From positions 37,516,191-37,580,190 of the forward strand of contig NC_088302.1 of the NCBI RefSeq assembly GCF_032854445.1: a DNA stretch of 64,000 bases. The letters are read 5' to 3'. The DNA is from Liolophura sinensis. Taxonomy: Eukaryota; Mollusca; Polyplacophora; Chitonida; Chitonidae. This document shows positions 36,235-64,000 of this stretch, one piece after another. Position 1 is the first letter of the stretch. Each line of letters starts with the position of its first letter. The position numbers and the translations under genes were made by a program. The notes beneath the pieces were generated by a model. That model saw only the letters and a program-made list of their open reading frames with translations, did not search any database and had not been told where the DNA came from.

Positions 36235-36460
36235 CCGGTCTCTTGTCAGTTTACATCAGTTAGCATTTTATTCTAACTGTTCATGTAAATGTGCAACAGT
36301 AGCAACTTAAACAGTGATCTCCTAGCACAATAATCCTTGGCAGAATTAGGTTTAAAAGGTACTGTGATGTTAACTGTAATTTATTCGACGTCACTGATCT
36401 ACAGGTACTAAACTTGCTGCATTGTTGTCGCACATAATAAACAATGACATGAAAACACTG
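36235..36460 (+). repeat. Dispersed repeat, second long copy
   Basis: It matches 27210-27430 in order: 'cagtttacatcagtt', 'attttattctaactgttcat', 'ctcctagcac', 'cgacgtcactg', 'gcattgttgtcgcacata'. Identity by eye is moderate. The minus-strand open frame at 36281-36619 runs across it and is not supported as coding. Confidence 0.6.
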
Positions 36461-36735
36461 TAAACAGACCACAACAAACTTGAAGTTTTTGATGACTTTT
36501 ATTGCATCGATAAAAACTGTGTCGACATGAGACATTCTGGTAATCGCGTGGCGCACATGTCGTGTGTACAATAACTGAATTTCAGCCTTTGATACAAGCA
36601 AGATTAAGTACGAGTACAAATAACATACAAATGATCCTGCCTTCTCTTGGTTGCAGATAACAGACTACAGAACTCAGAAAGGGTGCAGATGAAAGCACAA
36701 TACATAGTTGATGGCTGGCCACAAAAGTATTACGA

Positions 36736-36995
36736 TTTATTTATTTATTTATTTGATTGGTGTACGCCGTACTCTAGAATGTTTCACCTATACAACGGTG
36801 GTCAGTATTATTATGGGTGGAAACCGGGCAGAGCCCGGCGGAAATCCACGATCATCCGCAGGTTTCCGCCACACCTTCCCACGTACGACCAGAGAGGAAG
36901 CCAGCGTGAACTAGACATGAACTCACAGCGACTGCATTGGTGAGAGACTCCTGGGCCATTACGCTGCCCTAATCCGCTAATCAACTGAGCCCTGA
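36736..36995 (-). mobile_element. Near full-length SINE
   Basis: Read on minus: a decayed tRNA-like head (gggctcagttgattagcgga), 'cactgagttcatgtctag' type body, 'cacgctggcttcctctctgg', CG-rich 'gccgggctctgcccggtttc', and the tail with 'attctagagtacggcgtaca' then (AAATA)n. It is more diverged than the copies at 13884 and 53773. Confidence 0.9.
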
Positions 36996-38895
36996 AGAAC
37001 CTAAGTATTACGACAGAGAAGGTAAGCATCACATACGTCATGTAGAAAGATGATTGGCGCTGTATATTACAAATGTGGAAATAACGAAGAACATATTTTT
37101 GAACATTTAACGGTAAAACTAATGATAGAATTGACTTGGTGGAAGATTTTACTTTTCTATACAAGTAAGATTACACAGTCAACTGGTAATAAAATCTGTT
37201 GAATTAAAAAACTCGAGATAAATATATCAAGACATTTCATACATTCATAGAGAAACAGTCCTTGTGAAACTTAAAGAACACGTGCATTTTGTGTCTGTGT
37301 AAATACAATGTACCTTACTCTATAAGAATTCGCACAATTAGTTAAACAGTTGTTACAGCAGACTGTAATTTAACTAGGTAATTTAGGAATGCAGAAAACT
37401 AATGGCATCAAAAACCACTCTCTACAATATAGTTTTACATGACGTTGGAAAATTAACCTTGCTTCAGCCGATCGGTGTCGGGTACATGCTAAAAGAATAA
37501 GATCCAGTATAATATGCGCAAATAAGAGTTTTGCCATTAATAGGAATTAAACCAGTAATCAAACAACTTATCTTCAAGTATGATTCAAACTTTAACTCGA
37601 GACAGCAGCTGCACGATTCTGTATTGTTATGTACTATGCATATAGAAACACAGAACTGTTGAAAACAGACGTAGGCAACAGTGAAACCACATGGCGACTA
37701 ACGCCTATGCAAAGTAGCTAGCATGGATGGTAAACACAGCTTGGATGTATGACTGTTGGCAGAGACAGGCAAGACAAGAAAAAAACATGTTAAAGTGAAT
37801 AACCAAATGCATGACAAAATACAAGTAAATTTAATAAAAGAGGACATTCCTTGTAGCATACAATAGCGAAATAATGATTCCAAACCAGACTGAAACCTCG
37901 TTCTGTAGACATGAAGTTAACACAGTAAAGAAATGTACACAGCTCAACAAACCGCAAAACACTAAATCAGATTCACATTATTGCTTTAGAGGGTATCAAT
38001 TCTGTGATAATATCTCCAGGTGTGAGCCACGTTTTCACAAAGAAAGCGTGAACAAACTTACAATTAAACATTTACCTCTGTGGATGCGTGCAAAGGGCAA
38101 AACGGGGACCCACGATTAATGAGAAAATATGCGTTTATTCAGCTGTGAATATTAGTGAGAAAATGTCGTATGTTATGCATGTTTGGTTCTTTTACATATA
38201 TTCACATTTCTGAAATGTCGGATAAAATTATTCGAAGAAGCCTCAACACGTCTTGGGCATACAAAGATTTTTCTTTGACTATGACACATGTTGTGAGGAA
38301 ATACAAACAGCCATACAGTTATTGCGAATATATCGTTTGTCTGCAGGAATGCTACAGAAGCACATCTGTCTTACACGTTTACTTATGTGCTAACCTGCAT
38401 TGCCTAGGAACACTGCTTCAGTTGTCATCGCTATGGCCATATAACTAATAATTGCTGTCAAGGATTATGCTACACGTTGAGATAATGCAAAATGATTTCA
38501 CACACCCTTCCACTCTGAAATCACATTATCCAACACAGCAGTGATTTGTCTGCCTTAACTTTATATACACCGACCCTCGTATACTTCCAGCTTCTCCGCT
38601 ATCAGACCTGTGTGTGGGTATTTTCGGTGGCGTATCCATCCAGGCTTATCACTTGAGACGGGGCCGTATAGGAGTACTGTAGGGAAGACAATAAATCTAC
38701 AATTCACCTCACTCAAATAATAAATCAGCGAATGGGGAGAAAATTGCCTTCTTTTGCTGATTATGGAATAGACAATGTGTTTTGCCAACTTGGTCTTCAA
38801 TTTTGCCATTTTTTTCATGAAAATCCCTAACAATCTTTCTAGCGACATGCCGTATAAGGCGATATAATATCCTCTTCGTACAAATCTGTCCTAGG
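36996..38895. other. 3' flank of the receptor gene, possible 3' UTR
   Basis: No exon beyond a possible three-codon terminal exon at 38896 is recognised. A minus-strand AATAAA lies at 38134-38139, which could be the poly(A) signal of the receptor transcript, about 760 bp past the possible stop at 38896. This is a position-based guess. Open frames at 38155-38448 (plus) and 38561-39128 (minus) show no motif. Confidence 0.35.
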
Positions 38896-38904
38896 TTAGG
38901 GGAG
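38896..38904 (-). CDS. GRIA: Possible terminal exon of the AMPA receptor (Leu-Pro-stop)
   Basis: A strong acceptor on minus (aatttgttttttccag, ending at 38905) is followed by CTC CCC TAA. It accepts phase 0 splicing from the donor at 39141, which would end the protein ...HQHQS-LP. The alternative is that the upstream exon is not spliced and runs on to its own stop at 39106. The sequence alone does not decide. Confidence 0.35.
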   Translation of the reverse strand, partial: LP

Positions 38905-39105
38905 CTGGAAAAAACAAATTGTCTCAATATGGAAGACAGACGCATTATTTGAACTAAACTACACATTGGCACACCGCAATTCATACAACAACATACAAAT
39001 GATATTTGACATGAAACATCTGTGGTGGATTTAAGGTGATTGAGATGTAAGATAGACCTGTTGAAAGCTGACTGGAAACGTTTGTTATTCTTCCCCACCA
39101 GCTGA

Positions 39106-55936
<16,831 letters not shown>

Positions 55937-58900
55937 CTGTGGAATAGGAGAAACAGAAAAATTCATTTGAATAACGGCACACCAATGACCTGGAAATTAC
56001 ATCCACAATACATTCATGTGACGTTAATGAAATAGAATAAATACCGTTAGTGCTCTCTCGCACAATACAGCAACGGTTACCTGTGGAACAAACTGTGGAG
56101 TTACTCTAATTATTCCACAGTTAATACGTTGTTTACTATGTTTGGACTTAAAAATCGTTTATCGGCCATACATAAATAGAAAATACAACGCAATGCCATA
56201 AAAATACAACTGGTAGGATGTAAGGGCTGTTTAAAGTCAATTGTGATTAGCGTATTTATGGTCTCCTGCATATCCCAAGAGCTAAGTAATATTTTTCACG
56301 TTTTACCCCCGATAGAGAGATTTGCTTTAAACAAATTTTGGCAACATATATAGCTAACCATTAGCTAAGGCTATAAACTCAAATTTGAGTTAAATATCTA
56401 CAACGTTTGTGTTCATCTTGGGATCCCATGGCAATGTGACAGACAACGCATTGTGTAAATCATATGGAACCAAATTTTCTCAGAATAATTGTAAGTTTAA
56501 TATTATGGTGCATGAAGAATGCTATGATCATAAATAATGTGGCTGTTGCCCAGCATATGCAATACTGCTTATTAAGACAACAATCTGATTCTTCCTTGGC
56601 TTATACATGTTTAGGTACATTCAACTGTTGAAATCGACTGGAACAGTTCCTAGATACATGCGAACAAGACCATGTCAGCTGTATATGGCCAGTTAGTTTC
56701 TAATGTTGTAGTTGTTGCAGACAGTCTGTCTTTTCCATTTGGATGCCTATTGTCGAGCGAGATAAAGGGGTTCCAATGGCCCACGGTTATCGTGTCGTGG
56801 ACACAGAGCGGACCGTGAGCGTCAAGTACTCCAGTCAAGCCTGCATTCATCACACCGTTCAACAAGGATCGTTCTGTAATTTCGAGCCACAGGCGAAGAC
56901 TGTAATTTGGGATAGTCCCAAGGAATACCCGTGGTGACTTCGATCGATCTTGTGCTATCTTTCTCTCTCATTTAGGATGACGCAGACTACCCATTAGCTT
57001 GACCCTAATTTCAAGGGCGGTGGGGCTTTGTGGCATTTTAAGTGTGCAGATGGAGATCGAGACGGCAGATTTGCAGACCACTGTCCCTGGCATTGCTTTA
57101 ACCTACCCTTGATGAGTCCTTTGAAACGCCACTAATGGTCCAAAACCAAATCAAATTACACAGGTATAAATTTTTTTAGTCACTTTTCATTTTTGTATAC
57201 CATAGACAAATAGAAAATTACGAGAGAGTCCTAATGGACAGTCTCTTAATAAGCGGCTTGAAATAAACCCCGGGGGTAAAGGGGCCTGGGAGAGGACTGT
57301 GACAGGAGGCTTTGTCTGTGTAAACATACCGGCTTCAATTAAAAATACGGTGCGTGATCACAGAAAGGAAAACTGAATGTGAAAGATAAACATAAAACTG
57401 CTTATCGATCCAAGGCAGAGACCTGTGGTCTCTTCGATAGAATAAGGATTAAACGATTTCCATGTTTAATGCCCATGTGGATCACTATCGTCCAAAAAAC
57501 GGGGAAATTTCAAACGGGTTATGTATAACTGCTGGCTTCCTTTCCAAGGAAAACGACAGTTAATATTATCATCAAATAACAAAGAAAAGACTAGTGCTAT
57601 CTACCCTAGACTCTAAAGCAGAATAAAATGCAGCGTAGCTCCATAAGTGGCTACGAAAACAGCTTCAGAAAATGTATGAAACTGCCGATAAATGGTTAGA
57701 TATATGACAGCAATTTGTAAATAAAAGGCTCGTCGTCAAAACCAAAAAAGTGTTCAATATGTTTCACAGCATGGTAGCATGAGAGCCAGTGCCACAAGAC
57801 ATGGCAGTGTCGCATTTGGAACTTTCATTCTAGTCACTCGTTCGTTATACATGTACACTGTAGCAAATGGAACCAAGAGGCCGAAATACCATATGAATAA
57901 TAAATGGCGGACCGAATATCCTTAACGCCTTTGTCCCCACGACAACGATTAAACGACAACGTGACCGTGCCTTGGGAACGACCAGTAGAGGCCGCTGTCC
58001 CTACAGGTATAGCCCCAAACACCGGACCGTCAGTCTAACCTGCAGAACGGTGAAAATCCCTTTAAATCATACCTCACTTCGAAATGTAAAACAGAGCATT
58101 CTGGCATCAATCTTCTTGACAAGTCGCATTACTGAGCCTTAATTTGCTTACAGCTCGGGGGAGAGTGCAAGTTAAGATGTATGAGGTCGATTTTGAGTCG
58201 AACCAATTTGTATTGTGCAAGATGCATGGTGAAGCCGTAACTCATAAGTATCTGGTGTCACTGTCCACGATGTCCTGTAGGTGACTAAATAATAACGCAG
58301 TTATAATGGATAATGTATGATTCATATGTTACAGGATGGACGACACCAATAAGGTTGCATGATATAAACTTACATATAGCACAGCTTCCGTTGGTCGATC
58401 GGTCAAAAGTGACAAAAATAAAGATCTTGCGGAAAGGGATCTTTAGAAGGGGAGCCTATGGCATCCTATAACAGTTTGCCATCTGTGGAATATTTGTTGT
58501 AATTCTGGAATATTTCTTGTGTGCTATATTGAGTTTCAAGTTCGGAGTCGTTGTTGCCTTCTCCCCTGAGCTAAAGTGGCCTTTGCGTTTTTGGTGGAAA
58601 CGCCCACAAGAAAAGACATAAAGGTGCTCTCAAAGGAATACAATACCAAATGAATTCAAATGAGCGTCCTTAAGCAGAGAGACTAGAGCAAACGCATTAT
58701 TCATCTGGTTTTCTTAAGAGTAACCTTATCATTTTTCACCCTTTACACATGTTTATTAGATATCTCTAACTTACTGCATTTTGATGGAATTTACCATTTC
58801 TGAACAACATATAGTTTCATTTATCATAGGTGTTCTGACATGCATGGCCATACGCAGACTGTCTAATGACTAGACCCGCCACAAGATTTAAAGAGCTGGA

Positions 58901-59385
58901 AGCGTGAAAGATAGAAAAACAGAATGACTTATCGGGACAAGTTTAAGTGGCTTGAATAGGACGCGGTATACACGTCGGTGTGGCTGGCTAGCTCAGAGTG
59001 TCAACTGAGAGAAGGAAGTGATGGTTAATAGCAGCTCTTATAAGAGGGAGACGTTACAGGCTGTCCACGATAGCGTCGGATGTCTTTTAACATGCGATAA
59101 GCACATTCCTTAATTAAATAAACCCGCAAGGCCACTTCAGTCTGTCAATATCCATGGTATCAGCTGTTTCTTGACTGATCTAGTTCCTTAGTGTCTGCTT
59201 CTGAAAACAAGTCTTGAACAAGTTCTTACTGAGCCAGACATAGCCACATCCCTGGTTCAAGAGACAGGATATTTGTTTCATTGATCAGAATGCATTAGCT
59301 TTTGTAAGTTTGACTTAGAGTGAATTACCAAACGGATGCAACAGTTACTTCCCCGCAAGGAACTCTCATTTCACAGGGTAAAGTT
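55937..59385. other. Upstream region, probably first visible intron; no exon recognised
   Basis: No sequence resembling a signal peptide plus the start of an amino-terminal domain is recognised on minus. A GC-richer patch at 56640-56937 is open on both strands (plus MPIVERDKGVPMAHGYRVVD...; minus ...NGVMNAGLTGVLDAHGPLCV...) and looks more protein-like than its surroundings, but matches no family I know. Minus donors with good consensus (58369, CTATAT|GTAAGT; 58073, GAG|GTATGA) have no convincing exon in front. Confidence 0.45.
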
Positions 59386-59387
59386 CC

Positions 59388-59575
59388 ATTTATTTATCTG
59401 GTGTCTAACGCCGTAATCAAGAGGATGTTAATTTATTCGACGTTGGTCGGGTTTATGGGTGATTGAAGCAGGAGTTAATTTGTTAAACCGCAGTTGAACA
59501 GGTCAAAGATAGATTCGAACCTGCGACCTCACTGGTTGGCGTCATACTGCGAAGGAGGCATGACAGGTGAATGAG
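59388..59575 (-). mobile_element. tRNA-derived SINE, diverged
   Basis: Read on minus: 'cgcaggttcgaatctatctt' (near-canonical box B), a ~60-bp middle, then 'tcttgattacggcgttagac' + 'accagataaataaa' as the 3' end. The head before box B is degraded. The tail is related to the common SINE, the body less so. Confidence 0.7.
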
Positions 59576-59589
59576 CTCCTTAATGCTTA

Positions 59590-60075
59590 AATGCTTACAG
59601 TTAAATGTTTGCATTGTGAGGTGAGTTTTATGGACCATATCAATACACTTTAACGTTTGCATTGTGGGGTGAGTTTTAGGGACCATATCGATACAGTTAA
59701 ATGTTTGCATTGTGAGGTGAGTTTTATGGACCATATCGATACACTTTAACGTTTGCATTGTGGGGTGAGTTTTATGGACCATATCGATACAGTTAAATGT
59801 TTGCATTGTGAGGTGAGTTTTATGGACCATATCTATACAGTTAAATATTTGCATTGTGAGCCGAGCTTTATGGACCATATCTATACAGTTCAATGTTTGC
59901 ATTGTGAGGTGAGTTTTAAGGACCATATCGATACAGTTAAATATTTGCTTTGTGAGCCGAGCTTTATGGACCATATCTATACAGTTCAATGTTTGCATTG
60001 TGAGGTGAGTTTTAAGGACCATATCGATACAGTTCAATGTTTGCATTGTGAGCCGAGCTTTATGGACAATATGTA
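59590..60075. repeat. 48-bp minisatellite, ~10 copies, open on both strands
   Basis: The unit 'acagttaaatgtttgcattg' + 'tgaggtgagttttatggacc' + 'atatcgat' repeats every 48 bp. Variants are 'acactttaacg', 'gtgagccgagctttatgg' and 'tctatacagttcaat', which alternate in blocks. Since 48 is 16 codons, both strands keep a 16-residue repeat open: plus ...HCEVSFMDHIDTVK..., minus ...MVHKTHLTMQTFNCID.... The minus frame (59483-60163) has 226 codons, the longest in the window. Nothing supports its expression. Confidence 0.95.
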
Positions 60076-63000
60076 TAATGTATGTCGCAAATGCCATCAC
60101 ATCAAGTTTGCTCTGGTTGTAAAATATGTATTTAGTTAAAGATTCGTTTTTGTGCATAGGCACATACCAAAGAAAAAAAAGTTCACGTACATCTTAGTTA
60201 GACATGAATATAAAGATGAAAAAAACTTATGACTTTAAATTAATTAAGTGAACATATTTAAATATGCGTCACATGCCTATACGTAGCTGTTCAATAATCA
60301 CAGCAACTGTCTCTTCATGATGGCCGTATCTGCAACATGCATCCATTACATGGACATGTCATGCCCTCACTCAGCATCGGAAAAGACTCATAAATCTGAT
60401 TTTAAGGGGAAAAATCTATAAAAAAAACAGTAGGCCATGTTTTAAACGCGAATCGTCAGTGTAAGCAAATATACATCAATCAAACAATGTTAACACGACA
60501 TGAATATATTTACAACTTTCTTAAATAACTTCAGAAAGAAAGAAACAAAGAAATCAATATATTCTGCGAAGCTGTAGACGCTCTGGGTATACCATGTTGG
60601 AGGCAGTTTCCTGTGCCTTTGGGATGCGTAAGCGGCTGGGTCATTATTTAACCGCTGTAATGTACGAGACGAGCCGGGGCATCCCAGACGGGACCATCTG
60701 CAATTACGGTGAGTGGGCAACAAAGCGCATTGTAATTCAACAGACATCGGGTGTGAAAAAAAGCAAACCATCATTACTTGTCAAAACTTTCTCAACCTAT
60801 CCTCACTATACGTCAGAAATTATCTTAAAACATATTTTTTAAGCTGCATTTCCTCACCGGTTCCTTACCTCTTTATCTCTGTCTACCTCGTTCTCAAGTC
60901 GTTTCCGCTCGATTTCTCTAAATCCTTTTCCCCTTCATGAAGCTGATATGAGTTCCCTCCCTCAGTACCCTCAACCCAACGCAGCCATGCCCAAGGGTCA
61001 CTAGGTAAGATCTGGTGTTTTCGGAAATATGACTATCAGCTTAGTTCCATCGGGACTTCCACCGTGCCTTGGTTTAAACCAGTTCTATGTAGAATGGTAA
61101 CCCTAAGACCAGTTTGTGAGAATCTTATGTCCATGTTCCCCTCACAGTAGAGAATCATGTGTGTTGCACATGTGAAATCCGGGCTAATCAAAGTGACATT
61201 CCAATACCCCGAAAGGATTTGGATGTAAATTGCTCTTTGTTTTGTTTGTTTGTATGTGCGTTTGTTTTCTTTGGGCATTAAGACGCTATTATCAATGAGG
61301 CCCCGACAGAGTTCTGATTGAAGTAGGCCTGTTCAAATACTGCCATGTTTTTATTGGCGCCGTCACGCCATATTGATGACTTTTCAGCATTAGAAGGAAA
61401 CACACGGATTCATTCAAATGGATTATTGTTGAAATTTGTAACTCTTTTTTTAAGTGATATGAAATAAAACGGACATCATTATCCATGTTTATTAAGAACA
61501 TACGTTTGACTGCATAATTCAGATAACATTATGCGCCATGCTGTATACTGTACTCCCTAGTACAAATGTTATAAGGCTAGTTAAGTGTATACAACCTTCA
61601 TGTTAGCTGTGTTGTGAAAAGCAAATGATGCAATATAATGATAAAGTTACAACCAAAACAATTTCTACAGAAAAAAATATTCAAGCAAATATTTTCAAAT
61701 AAGTGGGTGCTACCAAGAAATGCTCTTAAAAAAGTTTCGCATTTAACTGCATTATTCTTTAAGACATATTGACGAAAATTTTCACAGCACAGTCTGTTTA
61801 GTGTAGATGTGTAGACAAAGAGTTTCACAGCACAGTGAATTTTACAAAAGTTGGGAAATGGTTACACGTAGCCAGTGGAATCCGGCATCATGTCAGCTGA
61901 TTTCAGTCAGGCTTGTATTCTAACTCTTCAATGTGAATGCTAAAATATTCTAGCAATTTATACATTAGCATATCCAATAAATACTCATAACTGCGTGCTG
62001 ATATCCGCTGTTGTGCAAATAGGTGAACAGAGATGCTGAAATAATTCGTGATTTTGTGTAAATGGATGACAATTTATGAGAAGATACTGCAACACTCAAT
62101 TTAGATATGCCACTGTAGAAAATGGAAGTGTTGCTTGTCTTTACACTGCGCATGTACAAGTGACCACAGCGCCGTATAAATCGCTCTCCGCACCTGTTTC
62201 TTAATACGCCTAATTCAGTTTTGGAGTCAGCGGACCGGCGTGAAAAAATTCCGTTCGAAAAACTTAAATGGCAGTAACAGTAAAACTGGGTGATCACAAA
62301 GTTAATAATTCAGCCGTTGAACAAAAACAGCTTTCTTCCAACACAATAGTTTTTTTTATCTACCTTAATTACCTATATGTAATAGTTCCACATCAGATCA
62401 GCGGGAAGAAAATATCTCGACTCAAGGCATGACAAATCAGTGACTAACCACTTAAATAATAGAACAGTTGTAAATTTACCTTGTGATATCATGAAATATA
62501 ATCCGTGGCATATCCGTCTCCGATTTGACCGCTACACTCTGCCTATAAGAACATCAACGTTGTAGTAAACCTGGATTTGGATTTTGTGTTTTTTAAGGAT
62601 TAAAATTTAAAATGGGTTTCTCGCTTGGAATGTCTACTGTTTTTTTTTTCTGTTATTGGGACCATAGTAAAGTGGAAAAACTTAACCCCAATTCTAATTT
62701 AAGAGAAATCTGAAACAAAGAAATACAAGAGCCGTCTGAATAGGGTGCCTCCTCGGTCTCCCTCACCCAGGTCCAGCACCAATAAATCAAATGCCTTTCT
62801 TTGCGGGTGCTTCCATTTATCAATATTTAGGGTGAACTTTAGGAAAAATAATGTTGACGAATCTGAAATCATTTCAGTTAATTCTAAATTATATCTTCAA
62901 CTGACAATAACCTCTGGGCATGTACCCTAAAAGCCTCATTCACGCATTCACATATTAGCCTTAACATGTATACCAAGTTTAATGAAATTTCATTGAGAAC

Positions 63001-63418
63001 TTTGGGAGGAGTTGTGTTGACAACGTCTCATTTCATTTAAGTTCAAATCCTGTCTTCAAACTGCATTAACTTGGGGAAATTTTCAGAATTTTAAACCATA
63101 ACCATCTATATATAGTCTTTAACACAACTGCTAAGTTTCATTAAATAGAGTTTGAGCGTAAAAGAGCAGTTGTTTTCACAAGCAATTCCTTTCCTTATAT
63201 CCAAACTACATCTTTAAAAAGGAGATGCAAAGTAAGGTCAACAGCACCAGCACGCTTGTGTGCAATCCTCATCATGTCAACCAAAGTATCACTAAAATCC
63301 AATAAATACCATAGGAGGAAATGCGCTTACGAGAAATGATTACAGACAGACCTAAGGACGTGCAGAGAGGAAGTAGATAGACTGGTAGACAGACATGATG
63401 GTCACTAAATATGTCCAT
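60076..63418. other. Non-coding stretch; one unexplained GC-richer open patch
   Basis: At 60592-60711 a GC-richer plus-strand frame (MLEAVSCAFGMRKRLGHYLT...) ends at a consensus donor (TACG|GTGAGT). It is also open on minus, and no family is recognised. The rest is AT-rich with short open frames and no repeat that I can name. Confidence 0.45.
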
Positions 63419-63420
63419 AT

Positions 63421-63594
63421 TATTTATCTATTTTCTTGATTGGTGTTTTAAGCCGTACTCAAGAATATTTCACTTTTACAACAGTAGCCATTATGGTAGG
63501 AGGCAGGAGGAAATCGTGGGGAAACCCACGACCATTCGAAGGTCACAAGTCATTGTTCTGCTCTACCGTGCTAACTCTCAGGCCACAGAGGCCC
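63421..63594 (-). mobile_element. SINE with internal deletion
   Basis: On minus: head 'ggggcctctgtggcctgaga' + 'gttagcacgg', an abbreviated body, 'cgaatggtcgtgggtttccc', and the tail 'gtgaaatattcttgagtacg' + 'gcttaaaacaccaatcaaga'. About 90 bp of the usual body is missing. Confidence 0.88.
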
Positions 63595-64000
63595 CTCTCA
63601 CTATATTATACATCGTGTTCAGTCCGATATGGGTTAATAAAACGGAGCCAGTGCTCATTTGCCAATAGTTGCAATATCCACTATAAAAACTTGAAATATC
63701 AACTTTGATGCGAGAAATTATCAGCTTAAAGAAATTATTTATGTGAAACTTATGTGTACAATCACATTCATACTCGAAAAAAATTATTTGATTAATTAGG
63801 TATTTGTTTGTTTGAGTTATTCCATTTTTTATTAATTATTTTCTTTCAACTTGTGGCTGATGGCTTTTAACTGGAACCTTTTCACACTAAAACTGATATA
63901 TATTCATTTTCATGGAGGATAAGGCAGATAATGATATAGGAACGGAACTGCTTCCTTTTATTTCTCTAGTTCGAAAATTAAAGTCCTGGACAAATTGTCC
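63595..64000. other. Non-coding stretch, nothing recognised
   Basis: AT-rich; no exon, repeat or RNA gene is supported up to the window edge. Confidence 0.5.

Noticed and set aside
58369-58450. Upstream receptor exon ending ...TNGSCAI at a GTAAGT donor in the right phase
   Set aside because: The donor and phase fit, but the sequence lacks the expected D-x-F-x-A-S pattern before the VC/FC position, and a stop lies about 30 codons upstream with only a weak acceptor.
60862-60940. Minus exon EIERKRLENEVDRDKE before GTAAGG
   Set aside because: The frame has a stop a few codons upstream, and the only nearby acceptor leads into stops in the other frames.

Overview
The window is animal nuclear DNA: coding sequence is split into short exons with GT(GC)/AG borders, most of the sequence is AT-rich and non-coding, and it is full of minisatellites, microsatellites and tRNA-derived SINEs. 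One SINE family starts with a tRNA-like head (TGGCTCAGTTGG...) and ends in a tail like 'cggcgtaaaacaccaatcaa'. That tail is, to my knowledge, typical of molluscs. With an AMPA-type glutamate receptor also present, a mollusc is the best guess (inference).

The only gene I can support is on the minus strand, from about 55.94 kb down to about 39.1 kb (possibly 38.9 kb). Fourteen exons join in frame into about 807 residues of an AMPA-type ionotropic glutamate receptor. They cover most of the amino-terminal domain, S1, M1, the M2 pore loop with Gln at the Q/R site, M3 (SYTANLAAF), S2, M4 and a short cytoplasmic tail. The signal peptide and the first part of the amino-terminal domain were not found in 56-64 kb and probably lie beyond the window. 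Its introns (0.2-3.3 kb) carry most of the repeats in the right half: minisatellites at 40.8, 45.7 and 51.0 kb, a short-motif array beside the pore exon at 43 kb, a small palindromic MITE at 46.6 kb, and SINEs at 40.4, 43.9, 44.2, 47.8, 52.0, 53.9, 54.3 and 55.6 kb.

The left 39 kb has no convincing gene. At 11.6-26.8 kb lies a 59-bp minisatellite followed by three degraded tandem copies of a roughly 6-kb non-coding unit. Copy 2 carries an ~0.86 kb element with ~170-bp terminal inverted repeats, and one arm of the same element lies inside a 22-bp minisatellite at 35.8 kb. Other items are compound (CATA)n/(CA)n at 5.3 kb, a degenerate array at 30.4-31.0 kb, a 29-bp minisatellite at 32.0 kb, a nearly perfect 27-bp-arm hairpin at 34.7 kb, and a dispersed repeat shared by 14.3, 27.2, 33.3 and 36.3 kb. 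One 195-codon minus-strand reading frame at 9.4-10.0 kb is an unassigned candidate.

Right of the gene (56-64 kb) there are two SINEs and a 48-bp minisatellite that is open on both strands, but no recognisable gene. All homology calls come from reading motifs by eye; no database search or alignment was run.
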